DNA from: an uncultured Bacteroides sp.
Lineage (GTDB): Bacteria > Bacteroidota > Bacteroidia > Bacteroidales > Bacteroidaceae
Length of the DNA stretch: 64,000 nucleotides
Direction of reading: 5' to 3'
NCBI GenBank assembly: GCA_944322285.1
Contig: CALUOR010000010.1
Location: 1-64,000 of the forward strand
Below, in pieces: positions 1 to 11,370 of this stretch (position 1 is the first letter of the stretch; each line of letters begins with the position of its first letter). The notes beneath the pieces are model-generated. The model did no database searches and had not been told where the DNA came from. It saw only the letters and a program-made list of their open reading frames with translations. Made by a program: the position numbers and the translations under genes.

Positions 1-780
1 AGTATATTATTTAGAGTAGTGTCTACTAACTTAGTTTATAAAATAAAAAAGTGTCTAGTGAAATCAGGAAAAGACAGTATGTTGCTTACTTGCCCAAGTC
101 ATATTGGATACTTTGCCATTTATCCAATAAGACTTGGGCTTTTCAATATAGGATACTCAAAAAATAGGGTTCTTTGTGTTATGATATTTCTTCTTTTGAA
201 GAAGCACCGCATTTTCTTCGTTCAAACACTGCGCTATTTGCGCTCAATCAGTTAAGTGTTTCTCTCAAATCAGCGCACTGTTTAGGGGGTAAACACTGCG
301 CTGATTTAGCGGAAATAGCGCAGTGTTTTTAAGAAGATTAATACGCTGTAAATCAGATAATTACATTAATATTTACATAACAACAAAGGTTTAGACGACT
401 ATAATTATACGTTTGTTAACAACAAATAAGCCGAATTATTAATAAGCATTAATTTTATATGTAAAATAAAATCACCATGTGTCCATATGATGGATATGAG
501 GGTGTATCTGGATACTTCGGCTGAATAGGCAGCATGAATTCTGATTTGGGATGAGTCTTTGAGACATTTTTGCTTCTGTGATGAGGAAGATAGCAAGCTA
601 TCTGACGAAGAATAGAAACAAAAATGAACAAAAAATCACCCAAAGCACACACGAAAACGAATATATCAAGCTAAGAAAAACTTTTTGTAGAAATTCAAAA
701 CAGTTTCTAATAGATTATTTTATCTGCATATCTTTTTCAATGGGATTCATAAATACATCAATCGAATTTGAATAAGTATC
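1..780. other. AT-rich stretch with no convincing gene
   Basis: No open frame here has a recognisable product, a credible start or coding-like codon use; the short frames are lysine- and serine-rich translations of AT-rich DNA. The only clear structure is the repeat array at 223-330. The stretch lies downstream of the glycosidase that ends at 781. Confidence 0.6.
223..330. repeat. 22-bp-period repeat array (AAACACTGCGC family), copy A
   Basis: Several copies of AAACACTGCGCT or its complement are spaced about 22 bp apart. The right part forms a perfect 12-bp inverted repeat (291-302 with 316-327) followed by a T-run. A second, inverted copy of almost the whole array lies at 26758-26869, so this is a dispersed element and not only a local terminator. 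Confidence 0.75.
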
Positions 781-1911
781 TCATTTCTTTAGAGGAATAA
801 CCATATTCCACGATTTGCTTGCATTTTCAAACCCGCCAGGGCCATCCATTGTGGCGAAGAATGCGTGTGTGACGACTCCATCCTCGATGAGAAGAAAAGG
901 ACGTTCCAACTGACCTTGCATTTCAACGCTTCCGTCTTCCCATTCTACGGTACGTGAATAAGCTTTCGGGTCTTTATCCACTGTCCAGTGAATGCCGTCT
1001 TGAGAGTGAGCCATTACACCGCCGCCCCGTTCGCCAGTATATTTGGCAACGTGGTCTTTGAAGATGATATGATACCCACGATTGTCTTTCCATAAGAAAG
1101 GATCTTCGGCCTCTCCTTGCCCGTCTACCTGAAAAATGGGTTGGTCATTGTTCAGGACACCATAGGGGCCTTCTATGGAAGGTGCGTATGCCACGCCTAA
1201 TGACATTTGCGAGTATTCCCCATCCTTTGTGTGCGCCCTTCCTTTGAATATCATCAAAACAGAGCCGTCTTCCTGAATGACGGGGGAAGGATTGGAAGTC
1301 AGGAAGCTATAGAAAGTATTTGGTTTGGTTTTCAGAATCGGTTCGTCCAAACGTTTCCAAGGACCATAAGGAGAGTCGGCTACAGCTAGCCCGATGCGTT
1401 TGTTGGAACGCCCCACGATGCACCACTTGCTGTCCAATGTCAGTTCATCATAGGTCGGTTCAACAAATGGGTGCGTGGAGCCCATATATATAAGGTAATA
1501 CTTATGATTATGCTTAAAGATACGGGGATTGTGCGTGGAACGTCCGTCCCAATATTGCGCGCCGCGTGCCGGAAGAGCCACATCGCTGAATTGATAAGGA
1601 CCGGCCGGTGTATCTGATACGGCATGTACGATTTCCGATGCCACCATCCATCCCGGATGAAAGGGGAGTGTCTTGGGGAAACGTGACACGAACATGTGGT
1701 ATTTTCCATCATCTCCCCTTACCACGGAACTGCCCCACACCCAATAGCCTTCTGATTCAAAAGCCGGAGTACATGGAGCTTTGTCCAAACGGTGGAATAA
1801 CTCGTTCTTTGATTCTTTCTTCATCTGAATCAGGTTGTTCATCTTTTGTGCGAAACCGGGTGTCGTTATCCAAAGGATACCCATAAGCACTGACACATAA
1901 AGTTTTTTCAT
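781..1911 (-). CDS. Secreted five-bladed beta-propeller glycoside hydrolase (GH43/GH117-like)
   Basis: This 376-residue protein has a signal peptide (residues 1-21, ending GFAQ). The body shows propeller-blade repeats of the glycosidase type: GYWVWGSSVVRGDDGKYHMF near 55-75, THNPRIFKHNHKYYLIY near 126-142, and AEDPFLWKD near 268-276 with the acidic EDPF motif of GH43-like propellers. It probably removes a sugar from a plant or host glycan in the periplasm; the substrate cannot be read from sequence. It is divergent from the GH97 gene, and a shared palindrome overlaps its -33 element, so the two are probably co-regulated. Family-level assignment is fairly firm, the exact CAZy family is not. 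Confidence 0.7.
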   Translation of the reverse strand: MKKLYVSVLMGILWITTPGFAQKMNNLIQMKKESKNELFHRLDKAPCTPAFESEGYWVWGSSVVRGDDGKYHMFVSRFPKTLPFHPGWMVASEIVHAVSDTPAGPYQFSDVALPARGAQYWDGRSTHNPRIFKHNHKYYLIYMGSTHPFVEPTYDELTLDSKWCIVGRSNKRIGLAVADSPYGPWKRLDEPILKTKPNTFYSFLTSNPSPVIQEDGSVLMIFKGRAHTKDGEYSQMSLGVAYAPSIEGPYGVLNNDQPIFQVDGQGEAEDPFLWKDNRGYHIIFKDHVAKYTGERGGGVMAHSQDGIHWTVDKDPKAYSRTVEWEDGSVEMQGQLERPFLLIEDGVVTHAFFATMDGPGGFENASKSWNMVIPLKK

Positions 1912-1945
1912 ATCAAAAAAGATACTTATACCGATTTATACTATG

Positions 1946-1977
1946 CAAAAATAAGCAAAAGGCACGAACGGTGCAAA
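1946..1977 (-). promoter_or_regulatory. Bacteroides-type promoter of the propeller hydrolase
   Basis: On the minus strand TTTG (1977-1974) is followed after 20 bp by TATTTTTG (1953-1946), a full match to the -33 TTTG / -7 TAnnTTTG consensus. The TTTG lies inside the palindrome at 1973-1984, so a protein bound there would block the promoter. Confidence 0.6.
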
Positions 1978-1984
1978 CGTTTGC
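1973..1984. promoter_or_regulatory. GCAAACGTTTGC palindrome, candidate LacI-family operator
   Basis: A perfect 12-bp palindrome with central CG sits between the divergent glycosidase genes. The form is typical of LacI-family operators. A near copy (CAAACGTTTG core) lies about 110 bp upstream of malQ at 31717-31726, so the two alpha-glucan loci may share a regulator. No regulator gene is visible in this window. Confidence 0.5.
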
Positions 1985-2012
1985 TATGTCTTTGCCAATC
2001 TTTTCATCGCAC

Positions 2013-2048
2013 TTTGTTTCGCGGAGGCGGAGGCTTTGCCTACTTTTG
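2013..2048 (+). promoter_or_regulatory. Likely promoter of the GH97 gene
   Basis: TACTTTTG at 2041-2048 matches the -7 consensus. TTTG at 2013-2016 or TTTC at 2017-2020 could serve as the -33 element; only the latter has the usual 20-bp spacing. Confidence 0.45.
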
Positions 2049-2056
2049 TGGTATAA

Positions 2057-4237
<2,181 letters not shown>

Positions 4238-4273
4238 AACGACAAGCAGATAAAAAAGAATAGGTTCAAGTTG

Positions 4274-4320
4274 ACGGTTGACATATGACGTTTATGACGC
4301 TGTGTCAACCGTTAACTTTT
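4274..4320. terminator. Bidirectional terminator hairpin
   Basis: Ten-base arms ACGGTTGACA (4274-4283) and TGTCAACCGT (4303-4312) are followed by a T-rich run. It lies between the convergent GH97 and DUF3078 genes. Confidence 0.6.
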
Positions 4321-4443
4321 ATCTTTCCGGCCAGCCGGTGAAATTTCCTTTATACCTTCCCTTTCTATTCCATCTTTTTATCAATACTATTTTATGGCTA
4401 CACTTCCGATGGCGTAAAAAGCCTTTTCAAAGCGATTCTGCGT

Positions 4444-6012
4444 TTACCACGTATAATTCAGCCCGAAGCCCAACGTCTCGGTGCACTGAAAATAGCTGTC
4501 GCCTACGGTAGGAGCCGCGCTATCATCATAACGTGCCAATACGTAGAACCGGGCGGAAAGGAACTTGGTGAATATAAAGTCCACATTCGTCTCCCACTCC
4601 ACACGGGTCCACTTATAACTGGTCAAATAATCCAAACGAGTCTTCAATTTCACTGCCGGGACAATGGTCCATTGGAAATTAGTCTGCACCTGCGAACCAA
4701 AATCGTGTTTCACAGAGGCACCTTCCTCCAAGCCATAGCTGGTTTCATTCACTTCCTTATTACCTATATAACGCATGGTGTAAGTCAAAGGAGCCAAGAA
4801 TACGGAAAGATTAAACTTACTCTTATCCAGCTTATAATCCATACCGATACTGGTTGACCAGTCGAGCGGAGCCAGGAATGCGGCCTTGCGCTCCATGCTA
4901 TTACTTCCGTAGGAGTTAAACAGCTGAGTCTTCAGCTCGGTAGAAATAGTATAGTACCACTTAGAAAATGCCTTCACACCCAGCTTGCTATAGAGACGGA
5001 GCACGTCACTCGTTATCAGGAAATTGTGGCACGTGTCCGAAGGCGCCGAGCTGACATTCGTCTTTATCTCCAACAGGTTTTCCCACTCTACCCGTTGCTG
5101 GTCGTTGTATTTCGCAGTGAGCAGAAGGTTCAGCATGACGGATGTGGAACTCTCGCCACCTTTGTACCAGTTTCTGGATATGGCGTTCTGAGTAAATTGT
5201 AAAGAACTGCTACCCGTAGTCACCCACCAATTAGGCTTGTGTATCACCACACCGGCTTCTTCATCAAAATTATAATGTTTCTTTCGGATGAGCTTGGTCA
5301 CCGAAGGACGGCTCTCTACCTCTTTGCCAATATTATCGCGAAACACCCGGCTTTGCATTACCTCATCCTCGGTTAGGACTATCCTTTCTGAACATTGAGG
5401 ATAGGAAGCCAGCAGCATCCGGTCTACCCTTTCATTCGCACTCCGGATGGAAGTAAAGCGGTCTTTGTCAAAAGGAAGCATCCGAGCAGAAAAGTCCGGC
5501 ACGGAATCGTAGGGAGTGCGGAAATTCCATTTCAGTTCGGACACCTCTCTCATGGGCGAATAATAAAAAGTATAAGGCAGAAAAAGTTTGTAATACTTAG
5601 GGTCTACCACAATATAACGTTCAGGCGTACGCGGGTCATTCAAATAATCCAGCACACCCACATACTGCTCGTAAAGCATGGAAACGGTATCCACTTTTAC
5701 GCTATCTTCGGACGAATCGGACGATAGCTTGAGCACGCAATATCGCGCCAGCAGACTCGAAAGTTTCGGCGGAGTCTTTCTTCTCTTTTCCTCCTCCTGC
5801 TGCCTGGCGATGGAATCCACCAATATCGAGTCTATCTTTACGGGGATGAGCAATTCCAACGAATCAGCCTCTTCCTCCACCACGGCCTGCACCACGCTGT
5901 CTACCGCTTGCAGGAAATCCTCTTTCTCCAACTCGCCTACCGAACTCTGCGCCATCACCGGCACAGAGAGAAACATGGCCACTACCCATGTCCACAAGTG
6001 TCTATTCTTCAT
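4444..6012 (-). CDS. DUF3078 outer-membrane beta-barrel protein
   Basis: I place the start at 6012 (522 residues), because this gives a clean signal peptide (MKNRHLWTWVVAMFL, cleavage after VMA); the longer open frame would put about 26 charged residues before it. Residues about 30-130 are acidic and low-complexity. The C-terminal half is alternating, tyrosine- and tryptophan-rich beta-strands and ends in an aromatic residue (NYTW), as outer-membrane barrels do. The phrase WWVTTGSSSLQFTQNAISRNW near the barrel start is typical of DUF3078. Function is unknown. It is divergent from pyrG. Confidence 0.75.
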   Translation of the reverse strand: MKNRHLWTWVVAMFLSVPVMAQSSVGELEKEDFLQAVDSVVQAVVEEEADSLELLIPVKIDSILVDSIARQQEEEKRRKTPPKLSSLLARYCVLKLSSDSSEDSVKVDTVSMLYEQYVGVLDYLNDPRTPERYIVVDPKYYKLFLPYTFYYSPMREVSELKWNFRTPYDSVPDFSARMLPFDKDRFTSIRSANERVDRMLLASYPQCSERIVLTEDEVMQSRVFRDNIGKEVESRPSVTKLIRKKHYNFDEEAGVVIHKPNWWVTTGSSSLQFTQNAISRNWYKGGESSTSVMLNLLLTAKYNDQQRVEWENLLEIKTNVSSAPSDTCHNFLITSDVLRLYSKLGVKAFSKWYYTISTELKTQLFNSYGSNSMERKAAFLAPLDWSTSIGMDYKLDKSKFNLSVFLAPLTYTMRYIGNKEVNETSYGLEEGASVKHDFGSQVQTNFQWTIVPAVKLKTRLDYLTSYKWTRVEWETNVDFIFTKFLSARFYVLARYDDSAAPTVGDSYFQCTETLGFGLNYTW

Positions 6013-6097
6013 AAATGTCATAAATCTATTTAAGCCCGAAAATCTATGATACGAGCGCAAATTTAGCTTAAAATCTTCATATATCCCCATTTTTTTG

Positions 6098-6105
6098 TAA
6101 TTTTG
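6098..6105 (+). promoter_or_regulatory. -7 element upstream of pyrG
   Basis: TAATTTTG fits TAnnTTTG and lies 84 bp before the pyrG start. I see no well-spaced TTTG for the -33 element. Confidence 0.4.
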
Positions 6106-6188
6106 CGACTTAATTAGTGAAATAGCGTATGAATATCCCGTATTTACGCTGAGAACAAGATATAGAATCTAACTAAATATATATTATT

Positions 6189-7811
6189 GTGGGAGAAACT
6201 AAATACATTTTCGTCACCGGTGGCGTTGCCTCTTCGTTAGGCAAGGGCATCATCTCATCATCCATCGGTAAGTTGCTGCAAGCAAGAGGATATAAAGTAA
6301 CCATCCAGAAGTTTGACCCGTACATCAACATCGACCCGGGCACGCTGAACCCCTACGAGCATGGCGAATGCTACGTAACGGTGGACGGACACGAGGCCGA
6401 CCTCGACCTGGGGCACTACGAACGCTTCTTGGGCATTCAGACCACGAAAGCCAACAACATCACCACGGGACGCATCTACAAAAGCGTCATCGACAAGGAA
6501 CGCCGGGGCGACTACTTAGGCAAGACCATCCAAATCATCCCGCACATCACGGACGAAATCAAACGCAACGTGAAGCTGCTGGGCAACAAATATAAGTTCG
6601 ACTTTGTGATAACCGAGATTGGCGGCACGGTGGGCGACATTGAGTCCCTGCCCTACCTGGAGAGCATCCGCCAGTTGAAGTGGGAACTGGGCAAGGACGC
6701 CTTGTGCGTACACCTGACCTACGTGCCCTACTTAGCCGCCGCGGGCGAACTGAAGACCAAGCCGACCCAGCATTCGGTGAAGGAACTGCAAAGCGCCGGC
6801 ATCCAGCCGGATGTCCTGGTATTGCGCACGGAGCATGAGTTGAACCTGAACCTCCGCAAGAAGGTGGCCCAGTTCTGCAACGTGGATGTGGAAGCCGTGG
6901 TGCAGAGCATTGACGCGCCGACTATCTACGAAGTGCCCATCCTGATGCAAGAACAGAAGTTGGACGCTACCATCTTGAAGAAAATGGGACTTCCCGTAGG
7001 CGACACGCCGGGCCTCGGTCCGTGGCGCAGCTTCCTGGAACGTCGTCACAAAGCGGAAAGTACCGAACCTGTACACATCGCATTGGTGGGCAAGTACGAC
7101 CTGCAAGACGCCTACAAGTCCATCCGCGAAGCCTTGTCGCAAGCGGGTACCTACAACGATTGCAAGGTGTCCGTAGACTTCGTGAACAGCGAGAAGCTGA
7201 CGGACGACAACGTGGCCGAAGCCTTGAAAGACAAGTCTGCCGTGCTGATAGGACCGGGATTCGGCGAGCGGGGCATCCCCGGCAAGTTTGTCGCCATCAA
7301 GTACGCCCGTACCCACGACATCCCGACGTTCGGCATCTGTCTGGGCATGCAGTGCATGGCCATCGAGTTCGCACGGAATGTCTTGGGATTGACCGACGCT
7401 AACAGCCGCGAAATGGACGAGAAAACACCGCATAACGTCATTGACATCATGGAGGAGCAGAAGTCCGTCACCAACATGGGCGGCACCATGCGTCTGGGCG
7501 CCTACGAATGTGTCCTGCAAAAGGGCAGCAAGGCTTACGAGGCTTACGGCACGGAGCACATCCAGGAGCGTCACCGCCACCGCTATGAGTTCAACAACCA
7601 CTACAAGGCCCAGTACGAGGCAGCCGGCATGAAGTGTACGGGCATCAATCCGGAGTCCGACTTGGTGGAAATCGTTGAGATACCCGCCCTGCGCTGGTAC
7701 GTCGGCACGCAGTTCCATCCCGAATACAGCAGCACGGTGCTCCATCCGCATCCGCTGTTCCTGTCGTTCGTCAAGGCGGCCATCGAGTATAAGAAAGACA
7801 ATGTAAAATAA
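6189..7811 (+). CDS. pyrG: CTP synthase
   Basis: This 540-residue enzyme makes CTP from UTP, ATP and glutamine in the cytoplasm. The N-terminal amidoligase domain opens with VTGGVASSLGKGI and carries KFDPYINIDPGT and the DGHEADLDLGHYERF region. The C-terminal class I glutaminase has its triad at Cys384 (GICLGMQC), His510 and Glu512 (FHPEY). The start is GTG at 6189, which gives the conserved N-terminus directly. It is followed by a repeat-filled gap and yidC on the same strand. Length is normal for the family. Confidence 0.97.
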   Translation: MGETKYIFVTGGVASSLGKGIISSSIGKLLQARGYKVTIQKFDPYINIDPGTLNPYEHGECYVTVDGHEADLDLGHYERFLGIQTTKANNITTGRIYKSVIDKERRGDYLGKTIQIIPHITDEIKRNVKLLGNKYKFDFVITEIGGTVGDIESLPYLESIRQLKWELGKDALCVHLTYVPYLAAAGELKTKPTQHSVKELQSAGIQPDVLVLRTEHELNLNLRKKVAQFCNVDVEAVVQSIDAPTIYEVPILMQEQKLDATILKKMGLPVGDTPGLGPWRSFLERRHKAESTEPVHIALVGKYDLQDAYKSIREALSQAGTYNDCKVSVDFVNSEKLTDDNVAEALKDKSAVLIGPGFGERGIPGKFVAIKYARTHDIPTFGICLGMQCMAIEFARNVLGLTDANSREMDEKTPHNVIDIMEEQKSVTNMGGTMRLGAYECVLQKGSKAYEAYGTEHIQERHRHRYEFNNHYKAQYEAAGMKCTGINPESDLVEIVEIPALRWYVGTQFHPEYSSTVLHPHPLFLSFVKAAIEYKKDNVK

Positions 7812-7812
7812 T

Positions 7813-7932
7813 TCAATGTGCCAATGTGCTAATATGCCAATGTGCCAATGCCCATACCCTATGAAAACTTGATGGGCAGACACAGCGCAGCCTTATTAGC
7901 ACATTAGCACATTTATCACATTAGCACATTAA
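7813..7932. repeat. GTGCTAATGTGCC inverted-arm repeat filling the pyrG-yidC gap
   Basis: The left half iterates AATGTGCCAATGTGC and the right half iterates its complement (TTAGCACATTAGCACAT), around a centre with CAGCGCAGCC. It begins two bases after the pyrG stop and fills nearly the whole gap to yidC. A longer relative is at 21392-21613. Confidence 0.8.
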
Positions 7933-7947
7933 TAAAATAAGAACCCA

Positions 7948-9807
7948 ATGGACAAAAACACCATTATCGGCCTGGTGCTGATAGCCCTCCTCCTCATAGG
8001 CTTCAGCATCCTGAGCCGACCCAGCAAGGAGCAACTGGCAGCCCAGCAACGCTACTACGACTCCATAGCCCAAGTGCAACAACGCGAAGCCGACCTCCGC
8101 GCCAAAGCCGAAGCAGCCTTGGCCAACGAGCAGAAGCAATCGCTCTATGACTCTACGTCCGTATTCTTCCAAGCCCTGCACGGCACGGACGAATTGGTGA
8201 CCATCCAGAACGACGTGGCACAACTGACCCTCAACACCAAGGGAGGCACCATCTGCAAGTCCGTCCTGAAGGACTACATGGAGCAGGACAAGAAGACGCC
8301 CATCACCTTGTTCCGGGGCGAGGACGTCAACCTGAACTTCCTCTTCTATAACCAGCGGGAGACCATCCTCACCGAGAATTATTACTTCACGCCCGTAGAC
8401 CGCACGGACAGCACCGTCACCATGCGCCTGCAAGCCGACAGCGCCAGCTACATCGACTTCCGCTACGCCATGCATCCGGGCTCGTACCTCGTGGACTTCA
8501 GCATACAAGCCGTGGGTATGGACGGCAAACTGGCATCTACCAACAAGCACGTGGACATCGAATGGAGCCAACGCGCCCGCCAGTTAGAGAAAGGCTACAC
8601 GTACGAGAACCGCTTGGCCGAACTGACCTACAAGCGGGCGGGTGAAGGAACGGACAACCTTTCCGCCAACGGCGATGACCAGGAAGACGTAGTGGAGCCG
8701 GTGACGTGGATAGCCTTCAAGAACCAGTTCTTCTCCTCCGTCCTCATCACGGACGCCAACTTCGAGAAGACGAGCCTCTCTTCCAAGATGGAGCCCAAGG
8801 AAAGCGGTTACATCAAGGACTACGCCGCTGAGATGAACACCGCCTTCGACCCCACGGGCCAACAACCCACGCAGATGTACTTCTACTTCGGCCCCAACCA
8901 TTACAAGACCCTCTCCGCCTTAGACAACGACCGCGTGGAGGACTGGGACCTGAACAAGCTGGTGTACCTCGGCTGGCCCATCATACGTTGGGTGAACAAA
9001 TGGATCATCATCAACATCTTCGACTGGCTGCAAGGCTGGGGACTGAGCATGGGCGTCGTGCTCCTGCTGCTGACCATCATCGTGAAGATAGTCATCTATC
9101 CCACCACGTGGAAGACCTATATGTCCTCCGCCAAGATGCGTGTGCTGAAGCCGAAGATAGACGAAATCAACAAGAAATATCCCAAGCAAGAGGACGCCAT
9201 GAAGAAGCAGCAGGAAATCATGGGACTCTATAGCCAATACGGCGTCAGCCCCATGGGCGGATGCCTGCCGATGCTGCTCCAGATGCCTATCATCATCGCC
9301 CTCTTCATGTTCATACCGAGTGCCATCGAGTTGCGCCAGCAGAGCTTCCTGTGGGCGGACGACTTGTCTACGTACGACGCATTCATCCACTTCCCCTTCC
9401 GCATCCCGTTCTTGGGAAGTCACCTCAGCCTGTTCTGTGTGCTGATGACCGTCACCCAGATACTGAACACCAAGTTCATGATGCAGCAGCAGGACACGGG
9501 CGCCAACCCGCAGATGGCCGCCATGAAGTGGATGTCGTACCTGATGCCCATCATGTTCCTGTTCATCTTGAACGAATATCCTTCAGGTCTGAACTACTAC
9601 TACTTCATCTCCACCTTGGTCAGCGTGCTGACGACTATCATCCTGCGCAAGACCACGAACGAGGAGAAGTTGCTTGCCCAGTTGGAAGCCAACAAGAAAG
9701 ACCCGAAACAGATGCGCAAGACTGGCTTCGCCGCCCGCTTGGAAGCGATGCAGAAGCAAGCCGAGGAGTTGCAACGCCAACAACAGCAGCAGAAACAGCA
9801 CAAGTAA
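7948..9807 (+). CDS. yidC: Membrane protein insertase YidC
   Basis: This 619-residue protein inserts and folds inner-membrane proteins with or without SecYEG. Residues 5-22 form the first membrane segment. A large periplasmic beta-sandwich follows (about 40-340). The conserved C-terminal core has its hydrophobic segments from about 345 to 565, including the signature [17 protein letters not shown]. The C-terminus (about 570-619) is basic and glutamine-rich ([13 protein letters not shown]), as expected for ribosome contact. It is co-directional with pyrG. Confidence 0.96.
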   Translation: MDKNTIIGLVLIALLLIGFSILSRPSKEQLAAQQRYYDSIAQVQQREADLRAKAEAALANEQKQSLYDSTSVFFQALHGTDELVTIQNDVAQLTLNTKGGTICKSVLKDYMEQDKKTPITLFRGEDVNLNFLFYNQRETILTENYYFTPVDRTDSTVTMRLQADSASYIDFRYAMHPGSYLVDFSIQAVGMDGKLASTNKHVDIEWSQRARQLEKGYTYENRLAELTYKRAGEGTDNLSANGDDQEDVVEPVTWIAFKNQFFSSVLITDANFEKTSLSSKMEPKESGYIKDYAAEMNTAFDPTGQQPTQMYFYFGPNHYKTLSALDNDRVEDWDLNKLVYLGWPIIRWVNKWIIINIFDWLQGWGLSMGVVLLLLTIIVKIVIYPTTWKTYMSSAKMRVLKPKIDEINKKYPKQEDAMKKQQEIMGLYSQYGVSPMGGCLPMLLQMPIIIALFMFIPSAIELRQQSFLWADDLSTYDAFIHFPFRIPFLGSHLSLFCVLMTVTQILNTKFMMQQQDTGANPQMAAMKWMSYLMPIMFLFILNEYPSGLNYYYFISTLVSVLTTIILRKTTNEEKLLAQLEANKKDPKQMRKTGFAARLEAMQKQAEELQRQQQQQKQHK

Positions 9808-9882
9808 ATGTAAAAGACTTTCGTAAGTAAGTTACATTAAGATAACTGATTGATAATCAACACCCCGCAGATAGGGGTAGAT

Positions 9883-9965
9883 AAGGTGGGGAGTTTGGTA
9901 AGCAAACTCCCCACCTTTGCCTATCAAATTCCCCACCTTTGGTAGGCAAAGGTACGGCCTTTGCC
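9883..9965. repeat. 22-bp-period array with a strong hairpin between yidC and the MATE gene
   Basis: A perfect 15-bp inverted repeat (9883-9897 with 9903-9917, 5-nt loop) starts the array. Related units containing CCCCACCTTTG follow at a spacing of 22 bp. The hairpin has no T-run, so it is not a plain terminator. It may still act in the transcript. Confidence 0.65.
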
Positions 9966-10010
9966 GGGATGAGATACGTATTATAAACAATTATTACTAC
10001 AGCAAGAACT

Positions 10011-11342
10011 ATGCAGACAACCTATACCAACCGCGAAATATGGCACATCGCCTACCCTATCCTCATCAGCCTGCTGATGGAACAGATGATTGGCATGACC
10101 GACACCGCCTTCCTGGGCCGTGTGGGCGAAGTGGAGTTGGGCGCATCGGCCATCGCGGGCGTGTTCTACATCGTCATCTTCATGGTAGCCTTCGGGTTCA
10201 GCATCGGGTCGCAGATACTCATGGCACGGCGCAACGGCGAGGGCGAATACCGCGAGATAGGCCGGTTGTTCTACCACGGCATCTACTTCCAGTGTACCAT
10301 GGCGGTAGTGATGTTCGTCCTGTCGTTCTTCTTTTCACCCGTCATCCTGAAGCGCATCATCTCCTCGCCGGAGATATACGAGGCGGCCACGAGCTACCTG
10401 CATTGGCGGGTGTTCGGCGCGCTGTTCTCGTTCAATGCCGTCATGTTCCGCGCCTTCTTCCTCAGCACGACACAGACCAAGACGTTGACGCTGAACTCCA
10501 TCGTCATGGTGCTGAGCAACGTGGTGTTCAACTACCTGCTCATCTTCGGCAACTGCGGTTTCCCCCGTCTGGGCATTGCCGGAGCCGCCATCGGGTCGTC
10601 CTTGGCCGAAGCGGTGTCGCTGGTGTTCTTCATCGTCTACACCCGCCGCCACATCGACCTGCGCAAGTATGGGCTGGACCGCATTCCCCGCTTCCGCTTC
10701 GACACGCTGCGCCGGATGCTGAACGTGTCGCTGTGGACTATGATACAGAACTGCGTGTCGCTGTCCACGTGGTTCCTGTTCTTCCTCTACATCGAACACT
10801 TGGGTAAGGAGCCGCTGGCCATCACCAATATCATCCGCAGCGTGAGCGGCATCCTGTTCATGGTGGTGAGCGCGTTCGCCTCCACGTGCGGCTCGTTGGT
10901 GAGCAACCTCATCGGGGCGGGACACTCGGACAAGGTGATGCCGCTCATCCGCAAGCATGTGCGATTAGCCTTCTACATCGTGGCTCCGCTGGCCGTCCTG
11001 TTCAGCCTCTTCCCTGACCTCATCCTGAGCGTCTATACCGACATGGAGGGCTTACGTGCCGCCTCGGTGGAGTCGCTGTGGGTGCTCTGTGCCTCCTACA
11101 TCGTGTCCACGCCCGCCTTCGTGTTCTTCCAGTCCGTGTCCGGCACGGGTAACACGCGCACGGCCCTCGCCCTGGAGTTGTCCGCCCTGGCGCTCTACAC
11201 CGCCTACATCACCTACGTCATCCTGATACGGCGCATGGACGTGGCCTTCTGCTGGACATCGGAGTTTGTGTACTCCACCGCCATCCTCCTCTTCTGCATC
11301 TGGTACCTGCGGCGGGGGCATTGGGCGGGGAAACGGATTTGA
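10011..11342 (+). CDS. MATE family multidrug/metabolite exporter
   Basis: This 443-residue integral membrane protein has about twelve hydrophobic segments and the usual N-terminal pattern of the family (IAYPILISLLMEQMIGMTDTAF, then ELGASAIAG). It is expected to export small molecules from the cytoplasm using an ion gradient; the substrate is unknown. The start ATG at 10011 fits the family N-terminus. It is followed after 28 bp by the S9 peptidase. Confidence 0.9.
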   Translation: MQTTYTNREIWHIAYPILISLLMEQMIGMTDTAFLGRVGEVELGASAIAGVFYIVIFMVAFGFSIGSQILMARRNGEGEYREIGRLFYHGIYFQCTMAVVMFVLSFFFSPVILKRIISSPEIYEAATSYLHWRVFGALFSFNAVMFRAFFLSTTQTKTLTLNSIVMVLSNVVFNYLLIFGNCGFPRLGIAGAAIGSSLAEAVSLVFFIVYTRRHIDLRKYGLDRIPRFRFDTLRRMLNVSLWTMIQNCVSLSTWFLFFLYIEHLGKEPLAITNIIRSVSGILFMVVSAFASTCGSLVSNLIGAGHSDKVMPLIRKHVRLAFYIVAPLAVLFSLFPDLILSVYTDMEGLRAASVESLWVLCASYIVSTPAFVFFQSVSGTGNTRTALALELSALALYTAYITYVILIRRMDVAFCWTSEFVYSTAILLFCIWYLRRGHWAGKRI

Positions 11343-11370
11343 AACAATAACCAAGTAAAACAACAGAAAT